Made by a program: the position numbers and the translations under genes
Origin: Conus ventricosus
Taxonomy: Eukaryota; Mollusca; Gastropoda; Neogastropoda; Conidae
DNA: 64,000 nt
Reading direction: 5' to 3'
NCBI GenBank assembly: GCA_018398815.1
Contig: CM031614.1
Coordinates: forward strand, 52,579,767 to 52,643,766
The notes under the pieces: model-generated
The model's input: only the letters and a program-made list of their open reading frames with translations
Database searches by the model: none
Told to the model about the DNA's origin: nothing
Shown: positions 45,721 to 55,189 of the stretch, one piece after another
How the letters are laid out: the number at the start of each line of letters is the position of its first letter
Numbering within the stretch: position 1 is the first letter of the stretch

Positions 45721-46090
45721 GCATGGATCCACATTGATGTCCACTGCCTGAGCCTGCATGCAAAACTTGTTCCCTCCCCTGGTGGCAGCATTGTGGACAT
45801 GACCAGCGTTTATGCCTCATTCAGTCAAGAACATAATACAGAGATTCCTCTTTCTTTTCAAGAACAGACAGGGAATGGAATGGCCTGTAAAAAGAAGCTG
45901 TGCCATTGGTGCCTAGAGTACAAGTCTGAATAACACGATGACCAATCTCCTCCCCTCCCCTCTCCTGTACCCTTACCCCCCAACTCCTCAACTCATTACC
46001 TTGGCTTGCAAGAAAAACTGACAGCGAGAAACTTGACACATCCTCGTAGGTTTTAGAATAACTTGACACATCCTCATACAGTCATAAGTT
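45721..46090. other. No gene recognised
   Basis: Good-quality DNA. A C/T-rich stretch lies at 45940-45985. A 15-bp AACTTGACACATCCT motif occurs twice (46030-46065). Confidence 0.5.
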
Positions 46091-46960
46091 TCAGAATGGT
46101 GGTGAACTCCCTCTTCTTCAGTTACATGCTGGCATGATCAACAGGTTTATTGTGAGCCCTGAACAGCAGAAGAACAGTTCTGTCTGTTGTGTGCCAAGAC
46201 ATGATTTCTGTGAATGTTTTCCCTGTTCATTTTACTAAGTGGTCAGTTCATTAATTTTTTTTTTCAGTCTTTTCCTCCATCTCCCACCTTCAAAGATTTC
46301 CTGGAGAATTCTTTTAGCATGACTGTTGGATCATGGTCATATTATGATAGTTTTCTTAACTGATGTCAGATATGAAGATCATGATATGTTTGGAAGCACT
46401 GTTTGATAGTTTGGCCCATTTGCCCATTTGTGATATGATCGCTAATGTTCGATATCATGCAGTAACCCATGGTTTCCATGGCTTGGATTCTTCTGTCCAG
46501 GTCAGCTTTGAGGATCAATATCTTCCCATGCATACATAAAGAAGGAATGTGTAGTGCATACAGGAGCCTTATAATGTGTTTCATGGAAAGCTACTGCCCA
46601 ACAGTATACCGATAATCATATTGTCTTTGCTGCGCTATAGAGGATTTCTGATGTGGATCCCTCATTGCTAATGATGGACCCCAGGTCAGTGAACTGTTGA
46701 ACAGTTTCTAGCTTCAGTGCATGCACCTGTTGCATCAGTATTGAATGACAGGTGTCATGGTAGGCCATCACCTTGCTTTTCTTGGTGCTCAAGACAGAGG
46801 AAAAATAGAGTTCATTAGATTGGGAATTGGTGAAAGCAAACAACTTAGCAAGACGATAGCTTGTAATTCTGATGCTTCTGTCTGAACCTGCACCAGCATC
46901 AGTGAGTTTCCCACCAGCTTGTCGTGACCTGGATCAGTGCATTGTGTGAGTAATGCTATC
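46091..46960 (-). pseudogene. Decayed LINE reverse transcriptase fragment (same family as 11.5-12.6 kb)
   Basis: The minus strand reads MFAFTNSQSNELYFSSV, KKSKVMAYHDT, then LETVQQFTDLGSIISNEGST (46650-46715), followed lower down by ILKADLDRRIQAM-like and WRKRLKK-like fragments. These are post-catalytic blocks of the LINE family seen at 11545-12570 on the same strand. Frame changes and stops throughout. Confidence 0.8.
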
Positions 46961-47173
46961 AGCAGTCAGTCAGCAGTCCTGTCGTTGAAAGTCGCTTCCT
47001 GTGGTTTACATAATTCATGTGGAGAAAGAAAGCTGTTACTAGTGTTAGGCACTATCATACGACAATAAAACAAAAACAACAACAAAAATTCTTTAAAAAA
47101 GAATTCTGACCAACAACAACAACAAAAATTCTTTAAAAAAGAATTCTGACCATTTGTGATATACTTGTAAAGT

Positions 47174-47224
47174 GGGATGTGTTAGATAAGATAAGATAAT
47201 GTTGCTTATAGGGGATGTGTTAGA
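47174..47224 (-). mobile_element. Ultra-short SINE tail insertion (25 bp) with 13-bp target duplication
   Basis: The 25 bp at 47187-47211 are the complement of CTATAAGCAACATTATC plus TTATC units. Perfect GGGATGTGTTAGA copies flank it (47174-47186 and 47212-47224). Confidence 0.88.
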
Positions 47225-47497
47225 TGTTGAATAACTTTTTTCTTTAAAAGAAAAAACATTCAGCCCATTCATCATATACTTATAAAGCAAAGTGGGAATG
47301 TGTTAGATTTTCAGCAGCTCATTGTCTGGTTGTGGGCTGTGAATAAACATCATGGAATGTGGGGGCATGATGACATCAGCAAGAAAATGGTCTGGGTGAG
47401 AAATGTGTGCCAATTAGAATGTAGAGGTTTGATGACTTTGTGTGTGTGCGTGGGTTCGTGAGTGTGAGTGCATGTGTGCGTGTGTGCATGCGTGTGT

Positions 47498-47498
<1 letters not shown>

Positions 47499-47546
<48 letters not shown>
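47499..47546. repeat. (GT)n microsatellite at a splice acceptor
   Basis: About 47 bases of GT run into TTGCAG, the acceptor of the next exon, so the repeat serves as most of the would-be polypyrimidine region. Confidence 0.95.
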
Positions 47547-47547
<1 letters not shown>

Positions 47548-47551
47548 GCAG

Positions 47552-47630
47552 ACGTACAGGGACATCCCTGTACGAACTATTGGGACTGGAAAAGGGGCCT
47601 CCCTGAAGAAGTAAAGAAAGCCTACAGAGG
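47552..47630 (+). CDS. DNAJC5: Cysteine string protein, J-domain exon 1 of those found
   Basis: Cysteine string protein is a synaptic-vesicle co-chaperone that partners Hsc70 through its J domain. This exon starts after TTGCAG and reads TGTSLYELLGLEKGAS, the start of the J domain; the rest, KKAYR, is one frame over. One C is missing from what should be a longer C run near 47605, and the exon end (before GTAGGT) is also out of phase with the next exon by one base. Because residues and splice sites are otherwise conserved, I read these as base errors rather than gene decay. The upstream exon with the start codon is not recognised. Confidence 0.82.
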
Positions 47631-47899
47631 GTAGGTTGATGACAATCTTCAGTCATACTTGCACTGCAAGATGTGGGCAACCTACAACAGGTTTCACCTC
47701 TGATGAAATGTTTAAAGCATAATTACTGATGTATTATTTATTTAGATTCCTTATGTAGCATCTATCCTCCATAAGATACCATAAGTCACATTGTCATTTA
47801 TACAACATGCTGCCAACCTGGGTAGAGCCGACTGACGAGCTCCTTACTGGTGCTACATTCAGTCATTTTTGAATGTCATTTAGTTGAATATCAGTCATT

Positions 47900-48215
47900 C
47901 AGTTTATCATTCATTCTTTCATTTTTGGGGGCATACAGTGTGTATACATGACATCCATACTAACAGCCAACTGGCCTTCTGTTCTGAAAGCTGGTGATGG
48001 GATTTTATGTTTTGGGAAGGTGCTGTATGTGTGTTTACACATGGAACCTTGGTTTATAGTCTCATTCGAAGGACTGTTATGGGGAATAGGAGTCAGAACC
48101 AATGTTAACTCAAAAGAGAAAAATCTACCAGTACCAAAACTGCCATGCAGAGATTTGAACCAACAACCCCAGAATCACCAGGATCATGAGTCCAGAGCTC
48201 TACCAGCTGTGCTGT
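47900..48215 (-). mobile_element. tRNA-derived SINE fragment in CSP intron
   Basis: The minus strand from about 48215 reads CAGCACAGCTGGTAGAGC (A-box region), an ACTCATGATCC anticodon-like arm, and GTTGGTTCAAATCTC (B-box) near 48150. The spacing is longer than in a true tRNA. The body downstream (to about 47900) is tentative. Confidence 0.5.
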
Positions 48216-48556
48216 TCTTACCATACAAAGTTAGGGGATAATTCCTAAAAGATTGTGTAAGCAAAGAGATATGTTCATATCTACCATATTCCAGAGATCA
48301 GATCATTATTGACCAAGACTTAGTAAACACTTAATAAAAACACCCACACTAAAAAGGCCATGAAAGTGAAAAAGAACCAATGTACTGAAATATAATTGTT
48401 TAAGTCATTAAAAAAAAAAAAAAAAGTCAGTTTCATCTGTACTCTAGAACACAGATTGGATTCTCAGCTTCTTATCTGGGTTGGGGTTTTTTAAAAGGGA
48501 GGAATGTCTCCCTGTTTGTACAAACCACAATTAAGGAATTACTGTCACACGCTGAT

Positions 48557-48722
48557 GGCAAGTCTTGTGAAAGTGTTCTGTTCTTTTTCAGGTAATTTGT
48601 GGTGATTTAGTGGCAAGTCTTGTGAAAGTGTTCTGTTCTTTTTCAGGTAATTTGTGGTGATTTTAGTGGCAAGTCTTGTGAAAGTGTTCTGTTCTTTTTC
48701 AGGTAATTTGTGGTGATTTAGG
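48557..48722 (+). repeat. Triplicated 55-56-bp repeat containing back-to-back splice signals
   Basis: Three almost identical units begin GGCAAGTCTTGTGAAAG (48557, 48612, 48668). Each contains CTGTTCTTTTTCAGGTAATTTG, that is, a pyrimidine tract and CAG acceptor immediately followed by a GTAA donor. They lie in the intron before the HPD exon. Confidence 0.9.
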
Positions 48723-49041
48723 GGTTATGAGATTATTAGAGTGCACTGTTTCAAAAAACAGCCATGAGTCACAGTGGACCTGAACTGATGTTCTTTCCCA
48801 TATTTCCTTGGAACAAATTCAAGCACCAAAAGGTACCCTCCAAATCTTTCCTAATTGTTATGGTTTATCCAATAGTTAAAACTGTTCTTAGCTTGTGACT
48901 GATGGAGAAAGTTGTGTTTATAAGATAATGTGTAAGACATGATGTTCGCAGAAGAGGAAATATAATTTGTGATCACAGGAACTTGTGCAAACTTGCGTTG
49001 TGAAAAGAACTGCGTGAATGACGGGGATTATGTTGTTGCAG

Positions 49042-49098
49042 CTGGCGCTTCGCTTTCATCCAGACAAGAATCCAGACAACCCTGAAGCAGCTGAGAAA
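49042..49098 (+). CDS. DNAJC5: Cysteine string protein, HPD exon
   Basis: A 57-nt exon between GTTGCAG and GTGAGC, phase 0 at both ends. It encodes LALRFHPDKNPDNPEAAEK. The HPD tripeptide is the J-domain motif that stimulates Hsc70 ATPase. The residues match the family almost exactly, and no error is seen in this exon. Confidence 0.95.
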
Positions 49099-49622
49099 GT
49101 GAGCATCCATTACATACATTTTGAAAATTAAGTATCCAACTGTTCCATCCTTTGTGTTATTACAGGTTGTTATGGTTTTGCTGTGCATTTTAGAGAATAA
49201 GTGTGTGGTTGTAACAGAAAATGTAGTGCTAAAGATCAGAGCAGAATATTGGTGAAGTATGGCTGGATTTCTCTGCAAGATCTTATAGAAGTTGATTGAT
49301 AATTCCTGTTTAATCAAATTTTGTAGTGTTTTTAAAAAACTCTGCCGAACATCGTGGACAAATGAATCACAAAACATGATGCGTTTTGACGTCTCGGTCT
49401 TCTTCAGGCAAGAATAAACAACGCTCAGGACAACGAAAATGAATGAGCAGTCACTCATCTTCGTCAAATTTGGTGCAAGATGGATGTTAGACTGACTTTG
49501 CAACTAACTTATTAATTAGGTTAAAGAAGTATTGGAAGAAATTTGATTTTCATGGCATTAGTCATGTTATGAATGTTTTTACAGTTCTTGGTCTGTTGCT
49601 TAACAGCCTGTAATCTGTGCAG
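49099..49622. other. CSP intron
   Basis: Lies between the HPD exon and the next coding exon. A minus-strand open frame of 176 codons (48973-49503) crosses it, but it overlaps the conserved exon and has no recognisable motif. Confidence 0.8.
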
Positions 49623-49775
49623 TTCAAAGAAATCAACCGTGCCAACACTATTCTGAATGATGAAACCAAGCGTGGCATCTATGACCGCTACGGTTCACTG
49701 GGCATTTATGCAGCAGAGCAGTTTGGGGAGGAGAACGTCAATTCCTATCTAGTGCTGACCAGTGGCTGGTGCAAG
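49623..49775 (+). CDS. DNAJC5: Cysteine string protein, J-domain end and linker exon
   Basis: A 153-nt exon (51 codons, phase 0) between TGTGCAG and GTGAGA. It encodes [37 protein letters not shown] and [14 protein letters not shown]: the end of the J domain, the linker and the segment just before the cysteine string. Intact and strongly conserved. Confidence 0.97.
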
Positions 49776-50824
49776 GTGAGAAATGTTGGCGTCATCATGA
49801 CGGCATTAAGTGTCAATGTGTGAGGCTTTTTTTTTATTCTCCCTCAGGTTATGACGAGTTTTAGAGACATGAGAACTTGCAAGGGGCTAGATTTATCTTG
49901 TAGCGAGGGATGCGAGAAGCAAGGGGAGTAAAGGAAAGGGCTTAAGACATGAATTCATATTAACATTGTGACTGCTTCATCAAGCTCTTCTTGCTGTTGC
50001 AGAGTCAGCTTTTTGATCGTTTCATGTACCAGTCGGAGATCTTACTATTTTTTTGTGCTCCAGTCACGGGATGTAACAACGGTCAGCTGTTTTCCTTCAT
50101 ATGCATGCAACCCCCATGACAGTCTATTGAACTCTTGCCTTTTTCTAGCTTTGCTCGCTGCTAGACCAGCCCTGATATGGCCCTTTGCGGTCGGCTGGGC
50201 TATAAGCAACATTATCTTATCTCGCTGCTAGATGTGGTATGAAACAATTACACTCACCAAGTAAGCAACATATCTCATGAAACACCCTACATATACATTG
50301 CTGCCTTTTATTCGAGGGGTATTGTATATGGCTGTATAGAGAAAGGAGGGGAGAGGGGAATTGGGAGAAGGGAAGGAGGCTGAAAAGGGATTTGAGAGAT
50401 TTGATTTTTTTGTGTTTCTGTCATAAAGCGCTCAGAGGTGATTATCTGAGTAATACGCTATATGAGTGTTCATTATTATTATCATTAATTGCAAAATTGG
50501 TAAATTATTACTTTAACAAGTGAGGATTTGGGGTCTTTTTGGATGGGATGATAAATCTCAATACCTATAGAGCCAAAATGATGTTGTGAGAGTGCAAGCA
50601 ACCTCCATGCACTGACATACGGATTTACATTGTGCAGGAGTGTTGTACATTACAGGAGAGTCTGTGGGTTTGGAATTTCAAATTCTGGATATTTAAATTT
50701 TCTTTTCCCACCAGGACTGATTTGATTGATAATGTGGATGACCACGATGTGTGCATGGTGTCTTCTTCAAATACTTCAGCTCAGGAAGACGGTTTAAAAT
50801 GTCTGTGTCCATTTTCTGTTGCAG
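49776..50824. other. CSP intron with two SINE-related insertions
   Basis: Holds the 55-bp retroposed tail at 50166-50220 and, at about 50410-50495, a segment ending CGCTATATGAGTGTTC followed by an ATT/ATC-rich tail, which looks like a SINE 3' end. No other coding exon was recognised. Confidence 0.7.
50154..50232 (+). mobile_element. Ultra-short SINE tail insertion (55 bp) with 12-bp target duplication
   Basis: 50166-50220 reads CCAGCCCTGATATGGCCC, GCGGTCGGCTGGGCTATAAG and CAACATTATCTTAT. Perfect CTCGCTGCTAGA copies flank it (50154-50165 and 50221-50232). It is the longest of three copies of the same 3' end in this window. Confidence 0.9.
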
Positions 50825-50954
50825 GCGTTGGCCATTTTCTGTGGCATCATCACAGGCTGTTACTGCTGTTGCTGCTGCTGTCTGTGCTGTAATTTCTGCT
50901 GCGGAAAATGCCGACCACAGATGCCGGAAGATGGGCGATTACGCACATTTAGAT
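50825..50954 (+). CDS. DNAJC5: Cysteine string protein, cysteine-string exon
   Basis: Between GTTGCAG and GTGAGT. It reads [11 protein letters not shown], then [18 protein letters not shown]: twelve cysteines that are palmitoylated to anchor the protein on vesicle membranes, then RPQMPED. After PED the frame must shift by one to read GDYAHLD, the conserved continuation that ends at the donor. The extra base is one G in a GGG run near 50932. As in the first exon, this looks like a base error in the assembly. Confidence 0.95.
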
Positions 50955-52119
50955 GTGAGTATGGGTGTGACATTATTGACAGCTCCAGTTATGTTGCTGC
51001 TGTGGGTGTGCATTGGGAATAGCTTGGGTGTACTGTGTGTTGAGATGAGTGGCAGTAGACTCCAAATATTGCAGTTGAAAAAGTTGTGGGAACAGGCTTT
51101 CCAAGACCATGAAATTTAAGTAGAACTGAAAGTTGTTGTGAAAATTAGGAATTTCATGATCTTCTGAATACCTGTATACCAAGAAATCATCAGTTGTGCA
51201 TGAATCAGTGAAAATATCTTTTGCAGCGAAGCATCATTTTCAGAATAACTTGTGTGTGTGTGTTTTTGTTTAATAAAAACGTTATTGTTTTGGGTTCAGA
51301 GTGTCTGTAACTGTTACACCTCCCTCCAATGATGCCCATTGCTGTTCACAAAACGATCCCTTTGCCTTTCACAAATGTAGCTGGAAAATTACTTTGAGCT
51401 GGAGAAATGAGAGGAACATGCTAAGAAGGCTGCTAAAAAATGTCGAAAGTATTAACAAAACATTTTGCCTTTAATTAAATTATAATGTGTACATCAGTTT
51501 TTGAAAGTGGTGAATGGTATCAGGACCTTTTAGAAAGATGCCTCACCTAATACCTTGCCACTGAGACAATGTGGCAGGTGGAGTCACAGCAACCACAACC
51601 AAAGGGTGTTCAGACAGTTGTGCTTTTAATTGATTTTCAAAGCAAATAGCAAACTTAGTTGCATCATACCGTGATAATTTTTTTTTCTTCTCTTGGGTGC
51701 GACTGGCTCAGCAAGATACAACGAAAGCAAAAGTTAGAAAGGCACTTGGAGAGCATGAATTCCTGCCAAGGTCAAACAGTTCTCCATTTCCCCCCAGGAT
51801 GTCATTTGTATCCACACCAAATCTGAAAAGTTTGTTCATTAATGCATTGAATACGTCTGATTTTTTTTTTTTTTTTTTTTAATTGAGACCCATGCATTTT
51901 TTGTAGAGAAATTTGTTAAAAAAAAATTTTTCCCTCTTACTTATCTATCCAAACAAGCACCTTATTCCTATTTGATGTGAAACACCACATTCATATCATT
52001 ATCAGGTACTCCCCACAAATAGGTTGAGGGATAAGGGAGCTAACCATGCCTCAAATCCCTTGATAAGACAGCAAGAGTAGTTGTCCTTAAAATAGGTGCT
52101 TCTCTTTGTGACCTGTTTA
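50955..52119. other. CSP last intron, left part
   Basis: No coding exon recognised. A T-tract lies at 51860-51880. A TA immediately precedes the DNA transposon that follows. Confidence 0.7.
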
Positions 52120-52343
52120 CAGTCTAATCCGATTATAAAAAACTCGGTTACAAGAAAACTCGGTTATTGGAAAGCAAAAAATTTTCCCTGCCGAGCGTGT
52201 TCTATTTTCTTACTTAGGAAAACTCGGATACAGAAAACTCGCTTACAAGAAAACTCGGCTATTAGAAACACGTTTTGCTCTCCCCAAGGGAGGGTTTTGC
52301 TCGGATACAAGAAAGTTCTGGCGACTGGGGAGGGGAAAAAAAA

Positions 52344-52346
<3 letters not shown>

Positions 52347-52380
<34 letters not shown>
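52347..52380 (+). repeat. Poly-G run of 34
   Basis: 34 consecutive G, followed by AGGAGGGG and GGCGGCGGCGGC. It would form G-quadruplexes; the exact length is unreliable in any sequencing technology. Confidence 0.95.
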
Positions 52381-52381
<1 letters not shown>

Positions 52382-53074
52382 GGAGGGGAGGGCGGCGGCG
52401 GCGCTATGCAGGATGTGAAAAAACCCACATCTGATAAATGACAGAGGTCACAAACACAATTGTAGTTCATGATTAACGCTGACATATGCAAACAAGCGTT
52501 CCAATAGAATTGTCCATTGTCTGACTGTCTAGAGCATAGCTGAGCATACAGTACTGTTTTGTAACTTGTCCCTTGGTGACGCAAATAATTATTAAAACAC
52601 GCGCCGAAAAAAAAACTGCGTCATAACAGACCTGCTTACTCTCGATGGCAGCCTTTGGGTCATACTCAAATATGGGCTTTGTAGGTCAAGGTCATGAACC
52701 AAGGTCACAAATGTGACGCATTTGGATCAGCGCCCAGGGAAAACTACAGCACCGATCGTTCTGGAAATGAACACACTGTTCCCTGACCCATTAAGGATGA
52801 CAGCCGACGCCTTAGTCTTGTGTTCCGATCTCTTATTAACTACTTCCGGTTATGATGTCATTTTTGGATTGGGACAATATAACTTGAGAACGGTTTTGAC
52901 CGATTGTTACCAAATTTGGTATGGTGAGACATAATTGAAAGGTACATGTACTCAAGAACGGAAGGTGTAGGTGAAGGTCAAGGTCACGAACCAAGGTCAC
53001 ATTTTTTCAGATATGGCGACGGGATCGATAAATTTAAACCCATTTCTGTCTAACGTCTGTCTTTCTGTCTGTCT

Positions 53075-53315
53075 GTCTCTCTCTCTTTCTCACTCGCTCT
53101 TATTGCAAGTAAAAAAACTGGGAGTACACTTAATGGCTTGCCATCTTGTTTTCTCGTTCTGTTTGGTGGCTGTTGGCCTCATGATAAAATTTTGTTTTTT
53201 TTATGTCCCTGTTTATTTCTCCTTTAGTACGTGTCACGCGCGCGTGCGTGTGTACGTGTGTGTGTGTGTGTGTGTGCATGAGAGAGAGAGAGAAGGGGAG
53301 AGAAGGAGAGGAGAG
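53075..53315. repeat. CTGT/CT, GCGC/GTGT and GA microsatellites
   Basis: CTGTCTGT and CTCTCT at 53052-53100, alternating GC/GT at 53233-53278 and GAGA at 53279-53300. Confidence 0.9.
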
Positions 53316-54061
53316 ATCTAAGCCTTTTATACAGTGGTCAGTCTGGTGGAGGCTGCCTGAAAAACAATGAAGTTTCGGGTATGACGGATGAGCTGTTAAT
53401 GAGTGCTCATGGAAGAGAACGATAGAACACAGGGAGGCAGGCCAGGCAAGCAGAACAAAACTGATGATAAAAGGAATTGTTTTAACACCTCTTTCCTTTC
53501 CATCTCTGCCCCCCACCACCCCCCACCCCACCCCCTGTCTGTCTGTCTCTCCGTGGGCCTGTATGGACAGTACATATTGTAATACGATGCATGGACACTG
53601 AAAACTTGAACCCCTTGATACATACACGGATACAGATTTAACGGGCCTTCTCATGTTCTTTACTTGAAGGGACATTATGCAAACATTTCTTACAACGAAA
53701 ATAGACTCAAGGTGGTTAGTATTATACAGACGATTTTTACTACAGAAATCGACCCAGAGGGGCATGTATATGCAGCCGAACACATAAAAGCGAACAAGCT
53801 CACTGGTACAGAAGAAAAAGGCGTTTCACTGAGGTCAATTATAAACTTCAGTTATCAGAAAAATATTCCAAAGAACTTTCTTATAACCGAGGCCTCGGTA
53901 TAAGGAAAATATTTCAAAGAATTTTCTTATCACCGAGGCCTCGGTTATAAGAAAGATATTCCAAGGAATTTCTTATAACCGAGGACTGGATACGAGAAAA
54001 CTCGGCTTAAGAAAACAAAAAAAAATCTCCCCTCCCACTTTCTTATAACCGGATTCTACTG

Positions 54062-55059
54062 TAATCGGTTCACCTTGTTTACGTTGCACATTGACCAAGC
54101 CTTGTGCTTGATGTCCCCCTTGACTTCGTTTTTTGGCAACATGGACCCCCTAAAGAGGGACTTTCAAGCCTGGTTTTACTTTCGATTTTTCAGATCTCTT
54201 TTTAACAGCCCTCAAGGGTGCAGTTTTGATGAGACTGCCCGTAAAATTCACAAATAGCTGCTTCTCTTCAGTATCTTCAGCTCCTTTGTAAGCAAAGGGG
54301 GTTTCCTTTCCATGTTGTCATCCACACTTTGTTGTCGGAACTGGTTTTGTTGAGTTTTTGTTTATACAAGCAGGGGTGTCTTTGCTTCAGTAACCACCAG
54401 ACTTGCATTTCTGCATGGTTGCTCCCTGTTCCATCCTGCTAATATAATTATGTGAAATGTAATATACCCGAACACAAAATGACCACTATCCTGTTTCATA
54501 TGAAAATTGTTCTGTATTACTTATCTTGGTTGAAAGGGGTTTACGAAATGCAAATAAACATAGTTCATTGAACATGTATGTGCACAACATATGCACACAC
54601 ACCCCCACACCACACACACACACACACACACACACACACCGCCTTCCATGATCAACAGAGAAAAATTGCATCATAGTAAGGGAAAGGAAACACTTGGGAT
54701 TGGGATGGTTTGACTTTATTAAGAATTGGAAAAGGGGAAATAAAGTTATTTTTTTTCCTTTTACTTCGATTTCTGTGTCGGAAGTCATTTAAATATAAAG
54801 AGGACCTTACATCTTGCTTGTCAGCGGTAAAACACTGATTTGTGCTGAAGACATATGCTCACTGAAACGGGAACATCAGCCTGCTGATGAAAGAGGAGTA
54901 ATTTTCTAGGAGCATAAATACCTCTCAAATTACATAATTTGGGGGTAAGGGTTCTTTTAAAACCTGCCTTTCCACCTCACTCACAGGTTTTTTGAGGGGA
55001 TTTGAAAATGTCTTCATTTGCTTGAAATGAGACCATGTGATGGCTGATCTTTTGAGCAG
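54062..55059. other. CSP last intron, right part
   Basis: A (CA)n microsatellite lies at 54594-54640. No coding exon recognised. Confidence 0.7.
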
Positions 55060-55189
55060 GAGGACGATACAGCCTCACAATGGCTCTCCCATCACCGCAA
55101 AAACCAGCCACCGCTGCCAGCTCACTCCCGGGGCTGCGGGCATGCCCCCCTCTGGTGATGGCAACGCCACAGATGAGAAGAGGTCCTGA
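55060..55189 (+). CDS. DNAJC5: Cysteine string protein, terminal coding exon
   Basis: After TTTGAGCAG the exon reads EDDTA, then, one frame over, PHNGSPITAKTS, a proline-rich stretch, TPGAAGMPPSGDGN and ATDEKRS before a TGA at 55187-55189. This fits the variable C-terminal tail of the family, which binds partner chaperones and SNAP-25. One C appears to be missing near 55072. The acidic start joins in phase with the ...AHLD end of the previous exon. The tail is the least conserved part, so confidence is lower than for the central exons. Confidence 0.75.

Larger units (their letters stand above)
46961..47551. other. CSP intron or upstream DNA with repeats
   Basis: It contains a tandem duplicate of an AACAACAACAAAAATTCTTT-type unit (47081-47148), the 25-bp SINE tail at 47187-47211, and the TG microsatellite that abuts the first recognised CSP exon. 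The CSP start codon exon was not found here. Confidence 0.5.
52120..54061. mobile_element. pogo/Tigger-type non-autonomous DNA transposon
   Basis: Begins CAGTCTAATCCGATTATAA and ends TTATAACCGGATTCTACTG, inverted relatives of each other, and is flanked by TA (52118-52119, 54062-54063). Both are features of the Tc1/mariner superfamily, and the CAGTAGAA...CGGTTATAAG style is that of pogo/Tigger. The terminal motif is reiterated inside: AAAACTCGG(T/A)TAC-type units at 52140-52310 and CTTATAACCGAGGCCTCGG palindromes at 53860-53990. No transposase can be read, so it would depend on a related element. It sits in the last CSP intron. Confidence 0.75.

Noticed and set aside
48557..48722. CRISPR-like repeat array
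   Set aside because: The units are contiguous tandem copies without unique spacers, inside an intron of an animal gene.
48973..49503. 176-codon minus-strand protein
   Set aside because: It overlaps the conserved HPD exon of the cysteine string protein on the opposite strand and shows no motif of its own.
52713..52934. Transposase or host exon in the pogo-type element
   Set aside because: The 73-codon frame has no DDE, helix-turn-helix or CENP-B motif and lacks splice signals.
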